A stretch of 6,715 bases of DNA from Bryobacteraceae bacterium (GTDB lineage: Bacteria > Acidobacteriota > Terriglobia > Bryobacterales > Bryobacteraceae), in assembly GCA_014379815.1 (NCBI GenBank), contig JACMLA010000161.1, positions 1-6,715 on the forward strand, written 5' to 3'. Numbering within the stretch: the first letter of the stretch is position 1; the number at the start of each line of letters is the position of its first letter. Shown piece by piece: positions 1-6,038 of the stretch. The position numbers and the translations under genes are program-made. Below the pieces are notes generated by a model. It worked only from the letters and a program-made list of their open reading frames with translations. It was not told where the DNA came from and did not search any database.

Positions 1-546
1 CAGAAACTCTACCTCGATGCCGACGGTCCCTTCGCTGCGGCTTGCCGGCTGCAACCAGATCTTCCCGATGCTTGTTACTTCTACGCACGGAACTTGTATG
101 GCCTCGACCGTTTTTCGGAATCGGTCGCCGTCTTGAAACGCTTACCTAAGGCGCACTGGAAGGTCCATCTTGGACTTGGTCAAGCTCTGCAAGGTCTGGG
201 GCAAGTTTCTGAGGCAGAGAAATATTTCCGGCTCTCGCTTGGGCTGCATTTCAAAGCGGATATGGATTCGCGAGCTTCGGCCTCGGACGATCCCCGGGTC
301 CATTTTGGATCATTCCTGTTCCGGCAGGGGAGGACAGAAGAAGCCGGTGCAGTTCTTCGCGAACTATGCCGGGAGCGGCCGGATTCAGCCCGCGGACATC
401 TGGAGTTGGGCCGGGTACTGATGCACCTGAATGACCTCGCGGCAGCGCAGTCGGCGTTTCAGAAGGCTATCGACATGGGTGCGGGACCGCAGGCCTCGAT
501 GCTACTACAGAGAGTCACGGCAAGGGCTGGCGTGGCTACTCGTTAA
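1..546 (+). CDS. TPR-repeat protein, C-terminal part (5' end outside window)
   Basis: The reading frame is open from base 1 to a TAA stop at 544-546, giving 181 residues of a longer protein. The first in-frame start-like codon is a TTG at 94, but clear repeat homology lies before it (residues 10-31, with LQPDLPDACYFYARN), so the true start is upstream of the window. About four tetratricopeptide repeats are visible at residues ~21-50, ~53-86, ~97-128 and ~129-162, with the usual spacing of small and aromatic residues (for example LGLGQALQGLGQVSEAEKYF and LELGRVLMHLNDLAAAQSAF). TPR arrays are helical protein-binding scaffolds and this one shows no catalytic motif. Whether it is secreted, a lipoprotein or cytoplasmic cannot be judged without the N-terminus. 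It converges on the minus-strand CRTAC1-like gene and their 3' ends overlap by 11 bp. In Acidobacteriota such TPR genes often lie beside ASPIC/UnbV genes, so a shared role is plausible but unproven. Confidence 0.85.
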   Translation, partial: QKLYLDADGPFAAACRLQPDLPDACYFYARNLYGLDRFSESVAVLKRLPKAHWKVHLGLGQALQGLGQVSEAEKYFRLSLGLHFKADMDSRASASDDPRVHFGSFLFRQGRTEEAGAVLRELCRERPDSARGHLELGRVLMHLNDLAAAQSAFQKAIDMGAGPQASMLLQRVTARAGVATR

Positions 547-2182
547 GGTTGAGGACACGATTGACAGCGGGACCACGCAGGGTCCGTTTCGTTCCGCCTG
601 GCAGAGTAATCACTGCCTCAGAAACCTGCTTTGCTTTGCCTAAACCGAAGTGGACCACTGGTGTGCTGGAACCGGCGTAACCGACTGCGGTCGTCGCGTG
701 ATTCCACTGTTGCCCCTGCTCGGTGGTTATCTTTATCTGCGTTCCAACTGGCGCGTTGCTGAATGCAATCCAGTTGTTGCTTTTGGCCGATTGATTCTGC
801 AGCAGCAGTGGTGTCTCTCCGAGGCGAGTGACAACAACGTCAACCGCTCCGTCGTTGTCGAAATCGGCGAATGCTGCGCCCCGGTGCAGTCCTGGAATGC
901 CTAAAGTTTCCGCTTCGAACTTCCCGGGTTTCCTATTCCAGAACACGGTATTTCGTTGCCGTGATGTGCGGCTGGAATACTGCTCGGTATTGTCGTTGAC
1001 GTCCCCGTTTGCGGTGAACAGATCCTTGTGGCCATCGTTATCGAAATCGAAAGCTCCCGTGCTCCAGCCGCTAAGTCCAAGGGTTGCTTTGCCAATCTGG
1101 GCCGGGTAGGTAATGTCCTGAAAGAGCCCGTTGCGTCCGAGATTGCGATACAAGGGGAAAGTCTCGTTTGCCAAAGCCGTAAGGAAAAGATCCGGGTGAC
1201 CGTCGTTGTCGAGATCCCGGAAGTCCGATCCCATAGCCGATACTGATAGTCCGTCGTCGGTCATGGCAATTCCTGCTTCCACTCCGACCTCCGCGAAACG
1301 CCCGCCGTCGTTGCGGAAAAGAAAGCTGGGAACCGTATCGTTGCCGATAAAGATATCGGTATCGCCATCGCTGTCATAGTCGGAGAAAGCAACAGCCATG
1401 CCTTTACCCGGGTGCGAGGCGATCCCCGTTTCCGCAGACACATCCCGGAACGTTCCATCGCCGTTATTGCGGAATAGCGTGTTCGGGAGGGCTGAGTAAT
1501 TATCAGGGTGGCAGTAGGTGCGGATCTTCTTGTCCGGCTGTCCGCAGTAAGGCTCAGTCGCCGGATCCCAACGCACGTAGTTGACGACAAACAGATCGGG
1601 GTTGCCGTCGTTGTTGTAGTCGAACCACCCTGCGGCTATCGGCCACTGCTGGCGGTTGCTGACTCCAGCTTTAGTTGTGACATCCTCAAAAGTTCCGTCG
1701 CCCCGGTTACGGTACAGATGGCTTTGCGGCATCCCGGCAACAAACAGGTCGGGGTATCCGTCGCCGTTATAATCTGCGGCAGCTAGGCCGAAATCATAAC
1801 CTGTTCCAGCGACCCCGGCCCGGTCTGTTACGTCTTCAAACCGCCAGTCTCCCAAATTTCTATACAGCCGGTTATGCCAGACTCTGCCCGATTTGACCAG
1901 GGTTGATTGTGGTGCGCCGTTGGTGAAATACAGATCCTGCAATCCATCCCGGTCGTAATCGATCGCCGCAACCCCGCCGACCATAGTCTCAATCTGATGT
2001 TTCTTGCCAAGTGCCCCGTTTCTGAGTACTAAGGTGACGCCGGACCCGATTGTTTTGTCCCGGAACGGTGAGGTAACGCTGGCTGCGAGCAACGTCATTA
2101 CCGCAACAAAAAGAGTTTTGTAGATTCCATAGTTGCGCAAAAACAAACCCCGGTATATTATTTCACCCAAGCTACTGAGCAC
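536..2182 (-). CDS. CRTAC1-like secreted protein: FG-GAP beta-propeller plus ASPIC/UnbV domain
   Basis: 548 residues from a GTG at 2182 to a TAG at 536-538. Residues ~16-38 look like a signal peptide (basic residues R16 and K22, then a hydrophobic run TLFVAVMTLLAASV), so export is predicted. Seven calcium-loop motifs of the DxDxDG type start at residues 75, 137, 188, 268, 323, 379 and 440, each followed by a short strand such as PDLFV. That is the FG-GAP/VCBS pattern and fits a seven-bladed propeller. Between loops three and four lies a Cys-containing insert (C213 and C224, YCGQP...TYCHP), typical of CRTAC1 relatives and likely a disulfide. Residues ~470-548 match ASPIC/UnbV, with GYAGSSTPVVHFGLG as its best-conserved part. 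The start is uncertain: a TTG at 2140 has GGGG seven bases upstream and gives a more typical signal peptide (MRNYGIYKTLF...), while an ATG at 2098 would cut into it. Molecular function is unknown; members are generally thought to bind partners or glycans outside the cytoplasm. It is divergent from the receptor gene. Confidence 0.92.
   Translation of the reverse strand: MLSSLGEIIYRGLFLRNYGIYKTLFVAVMTLLAASVTSPFRDKTIGSGVTLVLRNGALGKKHQIETMVGGVAAIDYDRDGLQDLYFTNGAPQSTLVKSGRVWHNRLYRNLGDWRFEDVTDRAGVAGTGYDFGLAAADYNGDGYPDLFVAGMPQSHLYRNRGDGTFEDVTTKAGVSNRQQWPIAAGWFDYNNDGNPDLFVVNYVRWDPATEPYCGQPDKKIRTYCHPDNYSALPNTLFRNNGDGTFRDVSAETGIASHPGKGMAVAFSDYDSDGDTDIFIGNDTVPSFLFRNDGGRFAEVGVEAGIAMTDDGLSVSAMGSDFRDLDNDGHPDLFLTALANETFPLYRNLGRNGLFQDITYPAQIGKATLGLSGWSTGAFDFDNDGHKDLFTANGDVNDNTEQYSSRTSRQRNTVFWNRKPGKFEAETLGIPGLHRGAAFADFDNDGAVDVVVTRLGETPLLLQNQSAKSNNWIAFSNAPVGTQIKITTEQGQQWNHATTAVGYAGSSTPVVHFGLGKAKQVSEAVITLPGGTKRTLRGPAVNRVLNLNE
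2133..2161 (+). promoter_or_regulatory. Candidate promoter for the TonB-dependent receptor gene
   Basis: TTGCGC at 2133-2138 and TATTAT at 2156-2161 are separated by 17 bp. The -10 matches five of six consensus bases, the -35 only three. Transcription would begin near 2168 and leave a leader of about 75 nt before the ATG at 2245. The same AT-rich patch read on the minus strand gives TAATAT with a weak TTGTGC 18 bp upstream, which could serve the CRTAC1-like gene if that gene starts at the TTG at 2140 or later. This rests on motif matching alone, and sigma-70 consensus may not describe this organism well. Confidence 0.3.
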
Positions 2183-2233
2183 AAGTAGTAACCTGCCACG
2201 GTCGCAGAGATCCGTCCTGCGTCCGGGCTACTT
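2183..2233. promoter_or_regulatory. Nested dyad in the divergent intergenic region
   Basis: An inner inverted repeat pairs CGGTCGCAG (2199-2207) with CTGCGTCCG (2217-2225): eight of nine positions pair, with one central T/T mismatch, around a 9-nt loop. An outer pair, AAGTAG (2183-2188) and CTACTT (2228-2233), encloses it. It sits just upstream of the G-run used as ribosome-binding site by the receptor gene. It could be an operator shared by the two divergent genes, or a folded leader in the receptor mRNA. Neither role is shown by the sequence, and chance cannot be excluded. Confidence 0.35.
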
Positions 2234-2235
2234 TT

Positions 2236-2240
2236 GGGGG
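2236..2240 (+). promoter_or_regulatory. Likely ribosome-binding site of the receptor gene
   Basis: A GGGGG run lies four bases before the ATG at 2245 (GGGGGCGCGATG). It is not a textbook AGGAGG, and the spacing is short, but it is the only purine-rich stretch near the start. The start itself is well supported by the typical signal peptide that follows directly. Confidence 0.45.
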
Positions 2241-2244
2241 CGCG

Positions 2245-5200
2245 ATGAGAAAAGTAACGTTCTCGTTGCTCGCACTTCTTGTTTCGGCACTTGCGCCGGC
2301 ACAGGAGTTTCGAGCGACGATTTCAGGCCACGTGTACGACGCCAGTGGCGCGGCGGTTCCAAACGCAAAGATTGAAGCCGTCAATCTTGAAAACAGCGAA
2401 ACAACTAACGCAACTTCCGACACCGGCGGGAACTACACGCTCCCGTTTCTCAGGCCGGGTAACTACAAAATGGTGGTTACTGCTCCCGGATTTAAGACCT
2501 ACAACCGGGAAAACCTCGTTCTTGAAGTCGGTCGTCTGATCGGGATAGATGTCTCGCTCGAAGTCGGGCAATTGAGTGAATCGGTTAGCGTGACCGCGGA
2601 GGCTGCCCTGCTTGAAACACAGACTGGCAGCCGCGTGGGTGTTGTGAACACGATTCAGGTTTCGGAATTACCATTGAACTCTCGCAATCCTTTCATGCTT
2701 GGCTCGATGATGTCGGGCGTCACCTTTCGCGGAGCGGCGATCTGGCAAAGGCCATTCGACAACGGCGCAATCGCGGAATGGTCCGTAAACGGCGGCCGTC
2801 AGTCCAACAACGAATTTCTGATGGATGGTGCCCCGAACAATGCGCAAATGGGCAACAACAACATTGCCTATGTTCCGATTGTGGATGCCGTGCAGGAGTT
2901 CAGCGTGCAGCAGAACTCGTATGACGCCGGCTACGGCAAGACCGGTGGCGGCGTGTTCAACGTTGTCCTGAAAAGCGGCAGCAACGAGCATCATGTAACG
3001 CTGTGGGAGTTTTACCGGCGGCGATGGCTGGATGCGAATACGTATCAGAACAACTCTGTAGGCCTCGCGAAGCCGGCACACGAACTGGATCAATACGGCT
3101 GGCAGTTTGCAGGCCCCGTACGAATCCCTAAGATCCTCAGGAAAGATGGACCGGTCAAGCTGTTTTACCTCGGTGCCTACGAGGGATATCGGGAAGTCTG
3201 GCCGCAGTTTCTGCGCAACTCATACGCTGCACCGGAGATGCGCACAGGCGATTTCAGCAGGCTGCGGAATCCTTCGGGTGAGCCGATTATTATCTACGAT
3301 CCGGTAACGACGCAATTTGCCGCAAACGGAGATCCAATACGTACTCCGTTCCCGGGCAATGTCATTCCGCAAAACCGGATTCACCCGGTAGCGCGTGCGG
3401 TTACCGGCTTCATGCCGGCTCCGAATGCGACCACAGCAGGTGTGCGGTATGCGCAGCAGAATGTGTTGAACCCGGATTACTCTGCGACAGACAAGTTTTA
3501 CAACCTGATCTTGAAATTCGACTGGAACTTCGGCGACAACCACCGGATGTTTATGCGCCATGCTTCTAACGACCGCACCGAAGATCGATGCGTCAATGGC
3601 ATATGCGCCGGGCCGGGTACAGACGGGCAGCAGCCATTCCAGCGCATTAACGATGCATACGTTCTTGATTATTTGTGGACCATAAACCCCAGTACGATTC
3701 TGAATATTCGCGCCTCGAATAATCGCTTTGTGGAGAAGGGTTTTGGTGCGGCGAACGACGGTTTCGATCTGACCAGCCTTGGTCTCTCGCCTGCACTGGT
3801 CAATCAGCTGCCGGCCCCACGGTACTTCGGACGCTGGAACTTTTATGATGCGGCGACTGGCACCACCAATCAATACAGTCCTCTGGGACGTTATCAGGGC
3901 GTGAACATTACCAACAGCTACAACCTGTTCGCGAACCTGACGAAGATCATTGGCTCGCACACTATAAAGTTGGGTTACGACCTTCGCCGAACCCATTATC
4001 TTCTTCAGAACACGGGCGACATTCTGCGGTTAGATGCCCGGCCGAACTGGACCCAGAGATTGTGGAATCAGGCGGAACCGAACTCCGGAGACGCATTCGC
4101 TTCGTTCCTGCTGGGTGGTGTTGACGGCTCTGTCAACTATCCTGTGTTTCCATTCTTTCGGAACTGGTACTCTGCGCCCTTCGTCCAGGACGACTGGAAA
4201 GTTAGCCGTAAGCTCACACTCAACCTTGGTCTTCGCTGGGATCTGAATTTCTACCCTGACGAGAAATACAACCGGGTCAATCGCGGCTTCAATGCTCAGG
4301 AAGCCAGCCCTATTGCAAATCAGGTCCCCGCGGCCATGCTCGCTATGTATCCGCAGTTGCGGAGTTTAACTGGCAACCTGCAGTTTGCCGGCGTGAACGG
4401 CAACCCCACCGAGACGGGCAAGCGGGACTGGAATAACTTCCAGCCGCGTATAGGTGCGGCTTACCAGTTGAACGACAAGACAGTAATTCGCGGTGGTTAT
4501 GGGCTCTACTACCTCAATCCGAACAATAACTGGCAAGAGGTGACTGGTTTCCAGAACAATACTCCGGTAATCAACAGCCAGGATGGCGGTCGTACGCTAA
4601 TCCCCAACCTGCTAACGAATCCGTTTCCCAGCGGCATCAACACTCCAGTAGGATCCACACTGGGCGGCTCTACCTTCGTGGGCCAGAACTTCAACTGGTT
4701 CAACGGCAACATGAGCATCCCGCGCTTCCACTCGTTCAGCTTCGGCATTCAGCGACAGCTAGGTCAGTCCAGCACGATTGAACTCTCCTACGTAGGCAGC
4801 AGAACGCGGGGCGCCAATACCGAACGGGACTTCAACATCCCATCTGTCGACTTCCGGCGACGTTGTAATCTGCAGGAAGGCGGCAGTCCGAATTTCTGCA
4901 ACGAGTTGATACCGAATCCGTTTCAGGGAGTTGCGGCGTTTCGGGGTACGGAGTTCTTCACCCGCGACACGCTTTCGCGATTCCAGCTGGCGCGACCGTT
5001 TCCTCAGTTCAACGGTAACCTTCAGGAACGCGGGCGTGGAGAATCCAGTTTGAATTACAACTCGCTTCAGGTGAATTACAACGTTCGCGCCGGCCGGGGC
5101 CTAACGCTGATCGCAAACTACACGTTCAGTAAAACGATTGAGCGCTTTGGCTACAACGACCCTTACAACAACGTGATGCAGCAAGGTCTGTACTTCAACG

Positions 5201-5847
5201 ACCGGCCACATTTCGTAAAGTTCTCGACCGTCTACGAGCTTCCAATAGGTCGTGGCAAGAAGTTTGGCTCGGGAATCAATAAGTGGACCAACGGCTTGAT
5301 CGGAGGCTGGCAGGTTAGCACGTTCAGTCAGATTGCGTCGGGTGAGCCGAATGACTTGCCTAACAACGTGATTCAGCTGAGAGATCCTCGCACCAAGGGT
5401 GGAGATTTCACTGGGGATTTTGGCTGGAAGGATCACCAGGTAAAGGGCTTCAATCCCTGCGTTCTGCGCCAGTTCAACGATGGCAGCATCCGGCCCCAGC
5501 AGTTCAGTCTGGATCGGGGATGCGGAACCGATACGGCGAATTACGCGTGGCTCCGCACCGCGGATTATGCTCCGCGGTACACGCCGTTTCGAAGTGGTCA
5601 GATTCGGAAACAGTCACTGTTCAACATGGATGTGGCTTTATCCAAAACAGTGGAGTTCACCGATAGGATTCGTGCTCAGTTCCGGCTCGAGGCTTTCAAT
5701 GCGACCAACTATTATTTTTATGGTCGTAACGATGGCTTCAATACGAATCCAGACAGCCCTCTCTTCGGGACAGTTTTCCCGAATCAGGGCAATACGCAGA
5801 ATGGGTACCCAAGGCAGTTCCAGCTAGGTATCAAGCTGTTCTTCTGA
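2245..5847 (+). CDS. Oar-like TonB-dependent outer-membrane receptor with carboxypeptidase-regulatory domain
   Basis: 1200 residues, ATG to TGA (5845-5847). Residues 1-20 are a signal peptide (MRK, then FSLLALLVSALAPAQ), so the protein is exported. Residues ~22-108 form a carboxypeptidase-regulatory-like beta-sandwich (ATISGHVYDASGAAVPNAKI, later GNYTLPFLRPGNYKMVV). SESVSVTAEA near 111-120 is in the place of a TonB box. The plug follows at ~125-245, with ELPLNSRNPF (141-150; relatives usually have ELPLNGRN) and GGGVFNVVLKSGSN (234-247). The rest, ~250-1200, is the barrel, with the family pattern DPVTTQFAANGDPIRTPFPG at 352-371 and many aromatic-rich strands, ending in GIKLFF; a terminal Phe is the usual signal for outer-membrane insertion. 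Length fits the acidobacterial Oar-like family (about 1000-1250). The role should be active uptake of a large or scarce substrate, possibly a glycan or peptide; the substrate is unknown. Six cysteines occur as three close pairs. It is divergent from the CRTAC1-like gene and followed by its own terminator, so it appears monocistronic. Confidence 0.96.
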   Translation: MRKVTFSLLALLVSALAPAQEFRATISGHVYDASGAAVPNAKIEAVNLENSETTNATSDTGGNYTLPFLRPGNYKMVVTAPGFKTYNRENLVLEVGRLIGIDVSLEVGQLSESVSVTAEAALLETQTGSRVGVVNTIQVSELPLNSRNPFMLGSMMSGVTFRGAAIWQRPFDNGAIAEWSVNGGRQSNNEFLMDGAPNNAQMGNNNIAYVPIVDAVQEFSVQQNSYDAGYGKTGGGVFNVVLKSGSNEHHVTLWEFYRRRWLDANTYQNNSVGLAKPAHELDQYGWQFAGPVRIPKILRKDGPVKLFYLGAYEGYREVWPQFLRNSYAAPEMRTGDFSRLRNPSGEPIIIYDPVTTQFAANGDPIRTPFPGNVIPQNRIHPVARAVTGFMPAPNATTAGVRYAQQNVLNPDYSATDKFYNLILKFDWNFGDNHRMFMRHASNDRTEDRCVNGICAGPGTDGQQPFQRINDAYVLDYLWTINPSTILNIRASNNRFVEKGFGAANDGFDLTSLGLSPALVNQLPAPRYFGRWNFYDAATGTTNQYSPLGRYQGVNITNSYNLFANLTKIIGSHTIKLGYDLRRTHYLLQNTGDILRLDARPNWTQRLWNQAEPNSGDAFASFLLGGVDGSVNYPVFPFFRNWYSAPFVQDDWKVSRKLTLNLGLRWDLNFYPDEKYNRVNRGFNAQEASPIANQVPAAMLAMYPQLRSLTGNLQFAGVNGNPTETGKRDWNNFQPRIGAAYQLNDKTVIRGGYGLYYLNPNNNWQEVTGFQNNTPVINSQDGGRTLIPNLLTNPFPSGINTPVGSTLGGSTFVGQNFNWFNGNMSIPRFHSFSFGIQRQLGQSSTIELSYVGSRTRGANTERDFNIPSVDFRRRCNLQEGGSPNFCNELIPNPFQGVAAFRGTEFFTRDTLSRFQLARPFPQFNGNLQERGRGESSLNYNSLQVNYNVRAGRGLTLIANYTFSKTIERFGYNDPYNNVMQQGLYFNDRPHFVKFSTVYELPIGRGKKFGSGINKWTNGLIGGWQVSTFSQIASGEPNDLPNNVIQLRDPRTKGGDFTGDFGWKDHQVKGFNPCVLRQFNDGSIRPQQFSLDRGCGTDTANYAWLRTADYAPRYTPFRSGQIRKQSLFNMDVALSKTVEFTDRIRAQFRLEAFNATNYYFYGRNDGFNTNPDSPLFGTVFPNQGNTQNGYPRQFQLGIKLFF

Positions 5848-5855
5848 TATGGAGC

Positions 5856-5888
5856 GAACTGTCAACCCCTGAGTGCGTTTGACAGTTC
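5856..5888 (+). repeat. 10-bp perfect inverted repeat after the receptor stop codon
   Basis: GAACTGTCAA (5856-5865) and TTGACAGTTC (5879-5888) are perfect reverse complements around a 13-nt loop, starting eight bases after the receptor stop. There is no T-run behind it, so it is unlikely to terminate alone. It could be a 3' mRNA-stabilising hairpin standing before the terminator, or a protein-binding palindrome. Confidence 0.6.
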
Positions 5889-5901
5889 AGTTCTGCAAGT
5901 C

Positions 5902-5940
5902 AGGCTGGCTTTGCTCCGAAAGAGCGAAGCCAGCCTTTTT
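5902..5940 (+). terminator. Intrinsic terminator of the receptor gene
   Basis: A 15-bp stem, AGGCTGGCTTTGCTC (5902-5916) with GAGCGAAGCCAGCCT (5922-5936), contains only one G-U pair. It has a CGAAA loop and runs straight into five T (5936-5940). It lies 54 bp after the receptor stop. Read on the minus strand there is no T-run after the stem, so it should work for the plus strand only. Confidence 0.88.
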
Positions 5941-6038
5941 CAATTGTGGTCCCTGGATCAGGGGAAGTGTTCCCGTCAAGGTCAACGCGGCGTGTCCCGG
6001 CTGGCTTTGCGTCTGTTGAGTTGCCGACTGCTTTTCTC
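5941..6038. other. Short non-coding spacer, nothing recognised
   Basis: The 98 bp between the receptor terminator and the stop of the AraC remnant show no gene, RNA or repeat array. The only item is a 12-base direct copy (GGCTGGCTTTGC at 5999-6010) of part of the terminator stem (5903-5914), probably by chance. Confidence 0.6.

Noticed and set aside
570..585. Possible terminator of the TPR gene (GGACC / GGTCC stem)
   Set aside because: The stem has only five base pairs and is followed by just three T; it lies inside the coding part of the minus-strand gene.
740..1960. Repeated GTCGTTGTCGAAATC-like stretches, possible DNA repeat array
   Set aside because: The spacing is irregular and each copy encodes a DxDxDG calcium loop of the propeller protein, so this is protein-level repetition and not a CRISPR or satellite array.
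2668..3093. Open frame of 141 codons on the minus strand
   Set aside because: It is antisense to the plug domain of the receptor, with no domain pattern or supporting ribosome-binding site.
3220..3996. Long open frame of 258 codons on the minus strand
   Set aside because: It lies wholly inside the receptor gene, which has strong family features over the same bases. The antisense product shows no recognisable domain and is rich in Arg, Val and Ile, as expected from a shadow frame.
5903..6010. Direct repeat GGCTGGCTTTGC at 5903-5914 and 5999-6010
   Set aside because: There are only two copies of 12 bases, one being part of a terminator stem. No target-site or element structure surrounds them, so chance is the simplest explanation.
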